Below, piece after piece: positions 1 through 9,037 of a stretch of 64,000 nt of DNA. Location: assembly GCA_964531095.1 (NCBI GenBank), contig CAZHED010000006.1:62001-126000 (forward strand), read 5' to 3'. How positions within the stretch are numbered: the stretch's first letter is position 1; each line of letters begins with the position of its first letter. The position numbers and the translations under genes were made by a program. The notes beneath the pieces were generated by a model, which did no database searches, was not told the origin of the DNA, and saw only the letters and a program-made list of their open reading frames with translations. Source of the DNA: Palsa-1150 sp964531095. Lineage in GTDB: Bacteria > Myxococcota_A > Polyangia > Polyangiales > Polyangiaceae.

Positions 1-1
1 G

Positions 2-1135
2 CCGCCGCCTGTCGCATCGCCGCCTGCGCCAGCACCCATGGTGCCCGCGGCGAGCCCCTTACGCATCGAGGGCAAAGACGGAAGCATCCGGCTCGGGCTC
101 CTCCTCCAGCCCGCGTATGAAGCGCTGGGCAGCCCCGTTGCCGACGGATTGACCAACAATCTTTTCCTCCGGCGCGCGCGTATTCTCATCGGCGGAGTAT
201 TGTTCAAGCATTTCGAATATTTCGTCGACACTGATTATCCCAATCTATTCAAAGCTGCCGCCGGCGAAAAGAACAGCCCCGGTTTGAACATCCAAGACGC
301 CTTCGCGACGTACAAGCCGATCGAGGATCAGTTCAAGCTCGACGCCGGGTTCATGCTTCCTCCGCTGGCCCACAACGCGGTCCAGGGCGCAGCCACGCTC
401 TACTCCTGGGACTACTTCGCCAACTCGTTTCGTCACTCGGACGTGTTTCACAATACATTGCCCAGCCCCGTCGGCCGCGACCTTGGCATTCAGGCACGCG
501 GGCTTCTCCTGGACGGCCACGTCGAGTACCGCGTCGGCATGTTCCAGGGCTTGCGCAACGGTCCGGTGGCTGCGATGGCTCCCGCGGCGGCCCAAGTGGG
601 AGGACAGAACTTCTTCCGCGTCGCCGCACGCATTCAGATCAACATCCTCGATCCGGAGACAGGATTCTTTTACAACGGCACTTATCTCGGCGCGAAGCGC
701 GTCCTCTCGGTGGGCGGTTCTTACGACTTTCAGGACAACTACAAGTACTGGGCCGTCGACGCGTTCCTAGATATGCCGGTCGGCCCCGGGGTCGCGACGG
801 CACAAGTGAACGTGGCGCAGTGGGACGGTGGAACGTTCATCACGCCTATAGCCCCGGCGACAGCCGCTCCGCTGCCGAAGCAGACCGCGATCATGGGGGA
901 GGCCGGGTACCTGATCGACGCGATCAAGCTGAGCCCGATCGTGCGCTTCGAAAATCGGTCGTTCGCAACTGCGCCCGGGGCACCGCCGGACGAGACCCGA
1001 TACGTGGGTGGGCTCTCGTTTTGGCCGTACGGGCACAACTCGAACCTCAAGGCATTTTACACCCGCGTCGAACCGACCGGCCCCGACCACGGCTACAACC
1101 AGTTCAACGTGCAGGGACAGGTGTTCTTCTACTGA
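2..1135 (+). CDS. Porin, OprO/OprP-like (5' end outside window)
   Basis: Outer-membrane beta-barrel protein resembling the phosphate-selective porin O/P family. The frame is open to the left edge and begins with a Pro/Ala-rich stretch, so the internal ATG at position 38 is unlikely to be the true start; signal peptide and N-terminus lie upstream. Typical features seen are RIEGKDGSIRLGLLLQPAYE near the start of the barrel, alternating aromatic/hydrophobic strands and a terminal aromatic sequence ending in VFFY, as expected for a barrel C-terminus recognised by the BAM machinery. It converges on the GH31 gene, 57 bases away. Its position at the edge of the glycan locus suggests oligosaccharide uptake across the outer membrane, but substrate is not readable from sequence. 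Confidence 0.75.
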   Translation, partial: PPPVASPPAPAPMVPAASPLRIEGKDGSIRLGLLLQPAYEALGSPVADGLTNNLFLRRARILIGGVLFKHFEYFVDTDYPNLFKAAAGEKNSPGLNIQDAFATYKPIEDQFKLDAGFMLPPLAHNAVQGAATLYSWDYFANSFRHSDVFHNTLPSPVGRDLGIQARGLLLDGHVEYRVGMFQGLRNGPVAAMAPAAAQVGGQNFFRVAARIQINILDPETGFFYNGTYLGAKRVLSVGGSYDFQDNYKYWAVDAFLDMPVGPGVATAQVNVAQWDGGTFITPIAPATAAPLPKQTAIMGEAGYLIDAIKLSPIVRFENRSFATAPGAPPDETRYVGGLSFWPYGHNSNLKAFYTRVEPTGPDHGYNQFNVQGQVFFY

Positions 1136-1192
1136 GCCGGCCGCCGCGTCGTAAGGGGGGGCTGGCGCGGCCTCAATCAAAACGCGAGCGCG

Positions 1193-3526
1193 CTACCGCC
1201 ACGTGAACGAGACGCGGGGCGACCGGGCCACCACCTCGGCACCGATGACCGGGCGTGCTTCCCGCGCATCGTCGGCGCGCACCCCGCCTTCGACGTCGTC
1301 GACACCGTTCGCCCAGGGCAGGTGGATACGGAAATCGCTTCGACCGTCGAGATTTGCGACGACGACCGCGTTCCCCGCCTGGGCAAGGTCGAACCGCGTC
1401 GACGGTCTTCCATGGGTGTCGACCAGGTCGATGAAGCACGGCGTGGCACCGTCCAGCTTGCCGCACACGAGCCGAACCCGGTCGGCGTAGTCGTATTCGA
1501 CGCGCTCGCGCTCGGGTCCCATGGGCACCACGAGGTTCGGTCGAATCCAGAGGGGCAGCGCGAAGTAGTCGAGAACGTCGAAGAACCACCGGCCACCTCG
1601 CCGGACTTCGCCGGTCAAGAGGTTCACCCACTCGCCGTCGGGCAAGTAGTACTCCGCTCGACTGTCGTGAAAGACGGGCGCCACGAGCAGGGCGGCGCCC
1701 AGCATGTACTGCCGGTCGAGCGTGCGGCACGTCGGATCGTCGGGGAATTCGAGCATCATCGCGCGCATCGTCGGCACCGCCGTCCGGTGGGCTTCGACGG
1801 CGGCGTTCATCAGATAGGGCATCAGGCTGCACTTGAGCTGCGTGAAGAAACGCAGCACGTCGACCGCCTCGTCGTCGTACAGCCACGGAACGCGATACGA
1901 GGCGTTGCCGTGGAGGCGGCTGTGGGACGACAAGAGCCCGAACGCGAGCCATCGTTTATAGACGCCGGCGGGCGACGTGCTCTCGAAGCCCCCGATGTCG
2001 TGGCTCCAGAAGCCGAAGCCCGACATCGCGAGCGACAGCCCTCCGCGTAGACTCTCGGCCATCGATTCGAACGTGCCGTACGAGTCGCCGCCCCAGTGCA
2101 CCGGGAACCGCTGGCTGGTCGCCGTCGCCGAGCGGGCGAACACGAGGGCGTCGTTGACGCCCCGCTCGCCGGTGAGCACGTCGAAGACAGCCTTGTTGTA
2201 GAGCAGCGTGTAGTAGTTGTGCATCTTCTCCGGATCGGAGCCGTCGAAGTAAGCCACGTCGGTGGGGATCTCTTCGCCGAAGTCCGTCTTGAAGGCGTCG
2301 ACCCCCATCCGGAGCAGGCGTAGCAGCTCCTCTTGGTACCAGGCGACGGCATCGGGATTGGTGAAGTCCACGAATGCCATTCCGGCCTGCCACTTGGGCC
2401 GCTGGTACACGTCGCCGTTGGGGCGCTTCAGCAAGAACCCGCGGGCGAGGCCCTCGTCGAACAAGTGCGACCGTTCGCCGACGTACGGGTTGATCCAAAC
2501 GCAGATGCGCAGGCCCTTGGCTTTGAGGCGCCGGAGCATCCCTTCAGGATCCGGGAAGACGTCCTTGTCCCACCGGAAGTCCACCCAGTGATGGGCCTTC
2601 ATCCAGAAGCAGTCGAAGTGAAAGACGTGCAGTGGAATCTTTCTCTCAATCATGCCGTCGACGAACCCCATCACCGTTTTTTCGTCGTAATCGGTGACGA
2701 ACGACGTGGTCAGCCAAAGGCCGAACGACCACGCGGGCGGTAGAGCTGGGCGCCCGGTGAGCGCGCCGAATCGGCGGAGGACATCCTTCGGGGCCGGACC
2801 GTGAATAAGGAAATAGTCCAAGTCTTCGCCCGGCACGGCGAACTGGGCGCGCATGACTTGCTCGGTGCCGATCTCGAAGGAAACGCGACTCGGCGTATTG
2901 ACGAACACACCGTAACCGGCGCTGCTCAAGAAGAATGGCACGTCCTTGTAGCCCTTGTCGGAGCACGTGCCGCAGTCGTCGTTCCACATGTCGACGGATT
3001 GCCCATTGCGGACCAGGGCCTGAAAGCGCTCGCCCAGGCCGTAGATCAGCTCGCCCGGTCGCAACGTGAGCTGGTCGCGCAAGAAGCGGCCTTCCCCCGC
3101 CTTATCCATCAACCCCATGGCCTTGTAAGGGCTCGAGGTCACGGGCTCGTCGCTCTTGTCATCGACGAAGCGCAGACCCCACGGCCGCTTGGTGACGACG
3201 AGCCGCAGCCTGCCCGCGACCAATACGGTCTCGTGCGGCGAGTCGTGCGCCCGGAGCGGTTGCGGCGTATCGTTGACGGCGTACCAAGGTCCTCGCGGCC
3301 GTCGGCCTCGATGGTGCGTCACCTGGATCCGAAAGACGCCTTCGGCGGGCGAGGTCACCCGAACCGTGAACGTGTCTCCCTGCAACGTCGCCCACCGCTC
3401 CCGCTCGGCGCGGCTGAACACGTCGAACACCACGTCGCGCTCGGAGATGCGAACGTCTTCGACACTCGTGAGATAGCTCGGAGTGACTCCGGGCAACATC
3501 GTCCAGGCGCCATTTCCAAATCGCAT
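1193..3526 (-). CDS. yicI: GH31 alpha-xylosidase, YicI-like
   Basis: Intracellular alpha-glycosidase of family GH31, closest in pattern to alpha-xylosidase YicI, which removes alpha-1,6-xylose from xyloglucan oligosaccharides. From the ATG at 3526 the protein is 777 residues. It has the N-terminal beta-sandwich, then the barrel with the nucleophile in KTDFGEE (D415) and the acid/base in WGGDSYG (D481), followed by SGFGFWSHDIGGFE; both fall at almost the same positions as in E. coli YicI (D416, D482, from memory). No signal peptide. An upstream in-frame start exists but would overlap xylB; the chosen ATG has a GAGG site 7 bases upstream and lies 17 bases after the xylB stop, so the two are one operon. 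Confidence 0.93.
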   Translation of the reverse strand: MRFGNGAWTMLPGVTPSYLTSVEDVRISERDVVFDVFSRAERERWATLQGDTFTVRVTSPAEGVFRIQVTHHRGRRPRGPWYAVNDTPQPLRAHDSPHETVLVAGRLRLVVTKRPWGLRFVDDKSDEPVTSSPYKAMGLMDKAGEGRFLRDQLTLRPGELIYGLGERFQALVRNGQSVDMWNDDCGTCSDKGYKDVPFFLSSAGYGVFVNTPSRVSFEIGTEQVMRAQFAVPGEDLDYFLIHGPAPKDVLRRFGALTGRPALPPAWSFGLWLTTSFVTDYDEKTVMGFVDGMIERKIPLHVFHFDCFWMKAHHWVDFRWDKDVFPDPEGMLRRLKAKGLRICVWINPYVGERSHLFDEGLARGFLLKRPNGDVYQRPKWQAGMAFVDFTNPDAVAWYQEELLRLLRMGVDAFKTDFGEEIPTDVAYFDGSDPEKMHNYYTLLYNKAVFDVLTGERGVNDALVFARSATATSQRFPVHWGGDSYGTFESMAESLRGGLSLAMSGFGFWSHDIGGFESTSPAGVYKRWLAFGLLSSHSRLHGNASYRVPWLYDDEAVDVLRFFTQLKCSLMPYLMNAAVEAHRTAVPTMRAMMLEFPDDPTCRTLDRQYMLGAALLVAPVFHDSRAEYYLPDGEWVNLLTGEVRRGGRWFFDVLDYFALPLWIRPNLVVPMGPERERVEYDYADRVRLVCGKLDGATPCFIDLVDTHGRPSTRFDLAQAGNAVVVANLDGRSDFRIHLPWANGVDDVEGGVRADDAREARPVIGAEVVARSPRVSFTWR

Positions 3527-3543
3527 CGGATGGCCTCGGAGAT

Positions 3544-5016
3544 TCAGGCTGCGGTGGCGGCAAACGCAGTGCGAAGCCGCGGGTAAAGGTCCCGGTACTG
3601 CTCGAGGCGCCGAAGGTAGTGACCTCGAAGGGTGTCGTCCGGTTCGACGCGGCTCGCGATCCGTGGTGCAGGACAAACCGTTTCGACGGACTCTCCGGTG
3701 ACGGCGATGCGCGCCAAGCGCGCCGCTCCGAACGCGGGGCCAAGGTCGGCGCGCTCTCGAACCAGCAATGCCTCGCCGAGCACACTCGCGAGAATGCGGG
3801 TCCAGAGCGCGCTGCGCGACCCACCGCCGATGACTGTGATCTCACGAGGCGCGCCGCCCGCGTCGCGCAGCGCCTGGACTCCGTCGGCAAAAGCGAAAGC
3901 CACCCCTTCGAGGACGCTGCGACCGAGGTCGGCACGCGTCGTGTCGTGCGTGAGTCCAAAGAGGACGCCTTGCGCCCGCGGATCGTTGTGCGGCGTGCGC
4001 TCGCCCGACAGGTAGGGCAGAAAGAGGACGGACCCGGGCTTTGCGCCACGCTCGTCGATCTCGGCGAGCAGCGCGCCTTCGCTGCGTGCGCCGGTCGCCG
4101 ACGCAATCCACGACAGGCAGCTCGCGGCGCTCAGCATCACGGACATCTGGTGCCACGTGTTCGGAAGGCAGTGACAGAACGCGTGTACCCCCCGCCCCGG
4201 GTTGGGGGCGAATCGTTCCGTCACGAGAAAAACGACGCCTGAGGTCCCCAGCGAGAGCAGCGCTTGCCCCGAATGGACGACTCCGACTCCGACTGCGCCG
4301 CCGGCGTTGTCTCCGGCGCCCGCGGCGATCACGGGCGGCGTCGAGAAGCCCCATTCCTGCGCGAGCTGGCGCCGCAGCGTACCGGTCGGCTGCGAGCCCT
4401 CGAGGACACGCGGCATCGCGGCGGAGGACAGGCGGGACGCCGCAAGCATCTCGTTCGACCAGCGACGCTTCCCGACGTCGAGCCAGAGCGTGCCCGAAGC
4501 GTCGGACGCGTCGCTGGCGAGATCCCCCGAGAGCTCGAGCCTGAGCCAGTCTTTCGGAAGAAGAACGTGGGCTGTCTTCGCAAATACGGCCGGCTCGTGT
4601 CGCTCGACCCAAAGCAGTTTCGGCGCAGTGAACCCCGGCATGGCCGCGTTGCCGGTGATCTCGCGCGTGCGCGGCTCGCGAGCCTCGAGCTCCGCGCACT
4701 CCGCGTGGCTTCGCCCGTCGTTCCACAAGATCGCAGGCCGCAGCACGCGCAAACTCGCGTCGAGTAGCGTCGCGCCGTGCATCTGTCCGGAGAGGCCGAT
4801 GCCGCGAACGGCCGCGAACGCGTCGCGGGCCGCGTCGCGCACGGTCGCGAGCGCATCCGAGGTCGCGCTCCACCACGAGGCGGGGGACTGCTCGGACCAG
4901 AGCGGGTGCGGACGGTCGACCGTCAGGGGCGAGCTTGCCTCGGCGACGATGTGCTGGTCATCGTTCACGAGGACGGCCTTCACGCTGGAGGTTCCCACGT
5001 CGATGCCGAGATACAT
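3544..5016 (-). CDS. xylB: Xylulokinase
   Basis: FGGY-family sugar kinase of 490 residues that phosphorylates D-xylulose to xylulose 5-phosphate, feeding the pentose phosphate pathway. Seen: N-terminal phosphate loop LGIDVGTSSVKAV, GLSGQMHGATLLD (residues about 74-86), the catalytic Asp in GAGDNAGGA (D236) and the C-terminal ATP-site glycines in VIGGGSRSALW. Length and motifs match XylB rather than gluconate or glycerol kinase. ATG at 5016 follows a GAGG site. It is downstream of a cytochrome c lipoprotein gene and upstream of the alpha-xylosidase, which supplies its xylose. No xylose isomerase (xylA) gene is seen in the window; it must be elsewhere. Confidence 0.93.
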   Translation of the reverse strand: MYLGIDVGTSSVKAVLVNDDQHIVAEASSPLTVDRPHPLWSEQSPASWWSATSDALATVRDAARDAFAAVRGIGLSGQMHGATLLDASLRVLRPAILWNDGRSHAECAELEAREPRTREITGNAAMPGFTAPKLLWVERHEPAVFAKTAHVLLPKDWLRLELSGDLASDASDASGTLWLDVGKRRWSNEMLAASRLSSAAMPRVLEGSQPTGTLRRQLAQEWGFSTPPVIAAGAGDNAGGAVGVGVVHSGQALLSLGTSGVVFLVTERFAPNPGRGVHAFCHCLPNTWHQMSVMLSAASCLSWIASATGARSEGALLAEIDERGAKPGSVLFLPYLSGERTPHNDPRAQGVLFGLTHDTTRADLGRSVLEGVAFAFADGVQALRDAGGAPREITVIGGGSRSALWTRILASVLGEALLVRERADLGPAFGAARLARIAVTGESVETVCPAPRIASRVEPDDTLRGHYLRRLEQYRDLYPRLRTAFAATAA

Positions 5017-5064
5017 GTCCTCACCTCACGTTTCGACCTGCGGGTCTTCGAGATGGCCGCTGCG

Positions 5065-5595
5065 TCAGCGCCTCGGGATAGGAGTCGCCCTCGCATTGCT
5101 CGCATTGATTCCCTCCGGAGGAACCTGCCCGCCTTGCGCTGCGATGATGAACGTCACGACCGCCCAGTAGTCTTCCGCTTTGAGCACCGCTGCTCGCGAC
5201 TTGGGCATGTGCGCGCTCGTGAAGTCTTCGAGGTCTTGCGCGTCCCGGAGCGGGTCGCGCCAGGAGGCCCCGGCGGGCCGGCTCTGGATCTGGATCTGGA
5301 TTTGCTGCGGATCCTGGATCGCGGCGCTCGGGCCGGAGTTCTCGCGAGGAAACTCGGGCAGCGCGCCGGGGCCGAGGATGGCCGACGCGCCGGCCAGTCC
5401 TTCGCCGTGCTCACCGTGACAACGGGCGCACTCTTGCGCAAACACGCTCGCGCCCACACTCGTCTGGGCGCGCGCCTTGGCAAGGTCTGCCTCCGTGGCG
5501 CCGAGTTTGGTCGCCGCGCACGCAGACAACAGCGGCGCCGCGAGGGCGGCGAGGCACGCGACGAGCGCCGGTGCGGCGCCAATACGAGACGACAT
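5065..5595 (-). CDS. Cytochrome c lipoprotein
   Basis: Small exported c-type cytochrome, 176 residues. The N-terminus has a hydrophobic stretch and lipobox LLSAC (C26), so it is probably a lipid-anchored envelope protein. One haem-binding CARCH motif lies at residues 56-60, with a likely axial Met in AHMPKS near the C-terminal half and a final helix with YWAVVTFIIA, typical of class I monohaem cytochromes. A short IQIQIQ run is odd. A strong AAGGAGAG site precedes the ATG. It is the first gene of an apparent operon with xylB and GH31 (48-base gap), and divergent from GH74. Its electron partner and reason for being in a glycan locus are unknown. Confidence 0.85.
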   Translation of the reverse strand: MSSRIGAAPALVACLAALAAPLLSACAATKLGATEADLAKARAQTSVGASVFAQECARCHGEHGEGLAGASAILGPGALPEFPRENSGPSAAIQDPQQIQIQIQSRPAGASWRDPLRDAQDLEDFTSAHMPKSRAAVLKAEDYWAVVTFIIAAQGGQVPPEGINASNARATPIPRR

Positions 5596-5762
5596 CGGAC
5601 TCTCCTTTTTCGCCCGCCAGTCCTATCCCGTTTGAATGATTCCGTGTAGCGGTTTCGCCGGTCGCGCGCGCGCGAGCCCATTCAATTGCGGTCGCGCGCG
5701 CGGTCATGCGGCAACGGCAAACCGGCCTTGTACGCGGGGAGCGGCCGTGAGAGAAGGCACCG
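5596..5762. promoter_or_regulatory. Divergent promoter region with 14-bp direct repeats
   Basis: Shared control region between the cytochrome c/xylB/GH31 operon and the GH74 gene. It contains two copies of CGGTCGCGCGCGCG, at 5659-5672 and 5689-5702, spaced exactly 30 bases apart start to start, and an inverted pair TTGAAT (5632-5637) and ATTCAA (5680-5685). The repeats could be regulator sites, or just alternating purine/pyrimidine GC-rich sequence. No clear -35/-10 promoter could be called by eye. Confidence 0.35.
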
Positions 5763-8069
5763 ATGAAAATTTCGACGCAGCGTCTCTGGACGGTGTCTCG
5801 GGCTGTGCTGCTGGCGGCCGTGGGCTCGTTGGGATGCCAGGTGTGCCCCTGCCAGCTGGCGGGCGTGCAGGCGCCGGAATCGCCGGGGGGTGCGAGCGTG
5901 CCGTCGGCCGGTGCCCCGGCGGTAGGCGGCGGAACTTTGCAGAACGTCGCGTACGACTGGAAGAACGTGACGATCCTCGGCGGTGGGTTCGTGAGCGGGG
6001 TGATCTTCAGCCCCGTCGAAAAGGGACTTGTCTACGCGCGAACGGACGTCGGAGGCGCCTATCGTTGGAACGGCGCCGACCAGAGCTGGATACCTCTCAA
6101 CGACGACCTTCCGCGCGACTCGGCCTTCATGGGCATCGAGAGCATCGCCGCCGACCCCGTCGACGCGAACCGCGTCTATGCCGCTGTGGGAACATACGTC
6201 AAGTCGTGGGCGGGCAACGGCGCCATTCTCAGGTCCGACGACCGGGGGAGCACGTGGGCGCGAGTCGACATGCCGATTCAGATGGGAGGAAACGAGAATG
6301 GGCGTTCCAACGGGGAGCGCCTGGCGGTCGATCCGAACGAGCCGCACATTCTCTACTTCGGCTCGCGAGCCAAGGGCCTCTGGAAAAGCACGGATGCCGG
6401 GGTGACGTGGAAGTCGACCAGCTTTCCTGCCGCGCAAGATCCGGACAACATGGGCATCGTCTTCGTCGTCTTCGACAAGTCGAGCGGTAGCAAAGGCAAG
6501 CCGACGCCGGCGATCTACGCGGGCGTGGCCCGTACGGACGGAAGTCTTTACGAGAGCACCGACGGCGGCGCTTCGTGGAAGCTCGTGCCCAAACAGCCGA
6601 TGGGCATGATGGCCAGCCACGCGGCGTTCGATTCCAAGCACACGCTGTACGCCAGCTACGGAAGCGGCACCGGGCCCAACGACGTGGTCGACGGCGCCGT
6701 GTGGAAGTACGAGCCCGAACAGAACGCGTTCACGAACATCACGCCGGCGGCTCCCGACAAGGCAAACGACCGATTCGGCTACGGGGGCTTGTCGGTCGAC
6801 GCGGCGCACCCGGGCACGGTGATGGTGACGACGATCGATCGCTGGACCAAAGGCGACGAGATTTATCGCACCACCGACGGCGGCAAGAGCTGGAAAGCGC
6901 TCGGCGCGAAGGCCGTGAGAGACGAGGCCGGCGCCAAGTACCTGTACTGGGATCACGACAAGCCGAGCAGCGTTGGATGGATGGGCGACATCGACATCGA
7001 CCCGTTCGACGCCGGGCACGTGTTCTACGTCACGGGGCAGGGAGTCTGGGGGAGCGACGATGCCAACGCGGCGGACTCCGACAAGCCGACCCACTGGACC
7101 TTCCGCGATCACGGCCTCGAAGAGACCGTCGTCAGCGACCTCTTGAGCCCTCCGGCGGGCCCGGTGTTGCTGAGCGCCGTGGGCGATCTCGGAGGTTTCC
7201 GGCACGACGACTTGAAGGTCGCTCCCGCCCTCGGGATGTTCCACAATCCAATCTTCGGAAGCGGCAGCAGCATCGACTGCGCCTGGGCCAAACCGGAGAT
7301 CGTCGCCCGCGTGGGGCAAGGGGGACAGGGAAAGAACGGGGCGTACTCGGTCGACGGAGGCGCAGCCTGGACGCCCTTTTCCTCGAACCCGTCGGGCAAG
7401 GGCAGCGGGATCATCGCCGTCTCGCCGGACGGCGCGACATTCGTGTGGGCGCCCAAAGACGGCCCCACGGTGTATTCACGCGACCGGGGTGCGACCTGGC
7501 TGCGCGCCGAAGGCCTGCCCGATCCGGCGAAGACTCCGGACTGGGCCCCGAGCAACATCAAACTCGCCGCGGATCGGGTCAATCCGAACAAGTTTTACGT
7601 GTACAACGTGATGACGGGACGCGGGTACGCGAGCACCGACGGCGCTGCTCACTTCGCCGTGGCCCCCGGGGCGTTGCCGACGCTCCCCGAGTACAACCTC
7701 GGCGCCGGCTCGGTCCACGCAGTGCCTGGAGTAGAAGGGGACGTGTGGCTCACAACCGGCAAAGAGCTCTATCGCTCGACGGATTCCGGCAAGACGTACC
7801 GAACGATCGCGACCGTGTCCGAATCCGTCGCGATGGGGTTCGGGAAAGCAGCTGCCGGAAAGACATACCCCGCCATGTACGTGGTCGGGAAAATCAACGA
7901 CGCACCCGGCTTTTTCCGATCGGATGACGCGGCGGCGACTTGGGTACGCATCAACGACAATCGGCATCAATTCGGGTTCGTAGGCGTCATTACGGGAGAC
8001 CCAAGGGTCTACGGCCGCGCGTACGTGGGCACCGGTGGACGCGGAATTCTGTACGGAGATCCCAAGTAG
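5763..8069 (+). CDS. GH74 xyloglucanase-type lipoprotein 1
   Basis: Secreted endo-acting glucanase of family GH74, 768 residues, built from two beta-propellers of BNR/Asp-box repeats (many copies of S.DGG.SW). Signal peptide with lipobox-like GSLGC (C25) suggests lipid anchoring, followed by a Pro/Gly/Ala linker to about residue 60. Conserved start of the propeller ILGGGFVSGVIFSP and YARTDVGGAYRW (D95), and second catalytic Asp in SSIDCAWAKP (D505), correspond to the family's Asp pair. GH74 members cut the beta-1,4-glucan backbone, usually of xyloglucan. AGAAGG precedes the ATG. Converges on the importer operon 35 bases downstream. A second GH74 gene lies at 13816-16203. Confidence 0.9.
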   Translation: MKISTQRLWTVSRAVLLAAVGSLGCQVCPCQLAGVQAPESPGGASVPSAGAPAVGGGTLQNVAYDWKNVTILGGGFVSGVIFSPVEKGLVYARTDVGGAYRWNGADQSWIPLNDDLPRDSAFMGIESIAADPVDANRVYAAVGTYVKSWAGNGAILRSDDRGSTWARVDMPIQMGGNENGRSNGERLAVDPNEPHILYFGSRAKGLWKSTDAGVTWKSTSFPAAQDPDNMGIVFVVFDKSSGSKGKPTPAIYAGVARTDGSLYESTDGGASWKLVPKQPMGMMASHAAFDSKHTLYASYGSGTGPNDVVDGAVWKYEPEQNAFTNITPAAPDKANDRFGYGGLSVDAAHPGTVMVTTIDRWTKGDEIYRTTDGGKSWKALGAKAVRDEAGAKYLYWDHDKPSSVGWMGDIDIDPFDAGHVFYVTGQGVWGSDDANAADSDKPTHWTFRDHGLEETVVSDLLSPPAGPVLLSAVGDLGGFRHDDLKVAPALGMFHNPIFGSGSSIDCAWAKPEIVARVGQGGQGKNGAYSVDGGAAWTPFSSNPSGKGSGIIAVSPDGATFVWAPKDGPTVYSRDRGATWLRAEGLPDPAKTPDWAPSNIKLAADRVNPNKFYVYNVMTGRGYASTDGAAHFAVAPGALPTLPEYNLGAGSVHAVPGVEGDVWLTTGKELYRSTDSGKTYRTIATVSESVAMGFGKAAAGKTYPAMYVVGKINDAPGFFRSDDAAATWVRINDNRHQFGFVGVITGDPRVYGRAYVGTGGRGILYGDPK

Positions 8070-8104
8070 CCGAGCGGGTGGTGACCGCAGGCCGCTTCGC
8101 CGCT

Positions 8105-9037
8105 TCAGCCCTTCACCGCGCCGATCATCATTCCCTTCGTGAAGTGCCGTTGTACAAACGGGTAGACGAGGATCGCCGGAATGACGGTGACGACCACGAC
8201 GGCCATCTTGACGGCGAGCGTCGGGGGATAAGCGGTGATCCCCGGGAGATTGACCGGCGCGCCTGACAGGTGAGGGGACTGTCCTGCCAGAATGTAGCTC
8301 TGCAGGACCCGCTGAATGGGCCACTTGTCGTTGTCGTCGATATAAAGCACGGCGTTGAAGTATGCGTTCCAGTAACCGACCGCATAGAACAGGCCCACGA
8401 CCGCAATGACGGCTTTGGAGAGCGGTAGCACGACGAGCGCGAGAATCTGCCATTCGCTCGCACCGTCGATGTGCGCGCTGTCAATCAGCTCCGCCGGGAT
8501 ACTCATGAAGAAAGCCCGCACCACGACCAGATTGAACACGCTCACCGCCGACGGAATGATCAGCGCCCAGAGGCTGTCTTTGAGACCGAGCCCCGTCACG
8601 ACGAGGTAACTGGGAACGAGGCCTGGGTACACGAGGAATGTGAGCAGGAAGTAGAGGAGAAGCGGCCGGTGTGCAAACGACCCCGGCCGCGACAGACCGT
8701 ACGCGGCGAGCACGGTCAGGCAAAGGCTGAAGGCCGTTCCTGCGACCGTGACCATGACGCTCACCCAAACCGCTCGGGTGATCTGCCCGCCCGAAAAGAT
8801 CGTCACATACGCCGACAAGTCAATCTCTTTCGGGACGATGACCATCCCGCCGGCCGCGTTGATCGTTTCGCGTGAAGCGAGGCTGGTGACCAGGATTGAC
8901 CACATCGGAAAGAGGACCGCGAGCACGACGAGGCACAGAACGGCGCCCTTGCCGATCTCCCCGGCGATCGACGGCCTCTCTTCCCATACCGGTCGAACCG
9001 TCACGGCTCGCCGGGCGATGTCGCTCCGGGCACTCAT
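8105..9037 (-). CDS. ABC sugar importer permease (LplC/MalG type)
   Basis: Inner-membrane permease of a CUT1-family oligosaccharide ABC importer, 310 residues with about six transmembrane segments. The EAA-type coupling loop that touches the ATPase is visible as DSAHIDGASEW followed by LPLSKAVIA, and the C-terminus HFTKGMMIGAVKG is characteristic of the LplC/YtcP subgroup. I chose the ATG at 9037 because it overlaps the stop of the preceding permease by 4 bases (ATGA); an upstream in-frame start would run far into that gene. Last gene of the three-gene importer operon. No ATP-binding subunit follows, so a shared MsmX/UgpC-type ATPase encoded elsewhere is likely. Confidence 0.9.
   Translation of the reverse strand: MSARSDIARRAVTVRPVWEERPSIAGEIGKGAVLCLVVLAVLFPMWSILVTSLASRETINAAGGMVIVPKEIDLSAYVTIFSGGQITRAVWVSVMVTVAGTAFSLCLTVLAAYGLSRPGSFAHRPLLLYFLLTFLVYPGLVPSYLVVTGLGLKDSLWALIIPSAVSVFNLVVVRAFFMSIPAELIDSAHIDGASEWQILALVVLPLSKAVIAVVGLFYAVGYWNAYFNAVLYIDDNDKWPIQRVLQSYILAGQSPHLSGAPVNLPGITAYPPTLAVKMAVVVVTVIPAILVYPFVQRHFTKGMMIGAVKG

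Noticed and set aside
1136..1192. Rho-independent terminator between the porin and GH31 genes
   Set aside because: Only a 6-base GC inverted repeat with a long loop and no T run was found, too weak to call.
5682..7319. A 545-residue minus-strand frame across GH74 number 1
   Set aside because: Antisense to a gene with intact catalytic Asp pair; no domain or ribosome site is visible.
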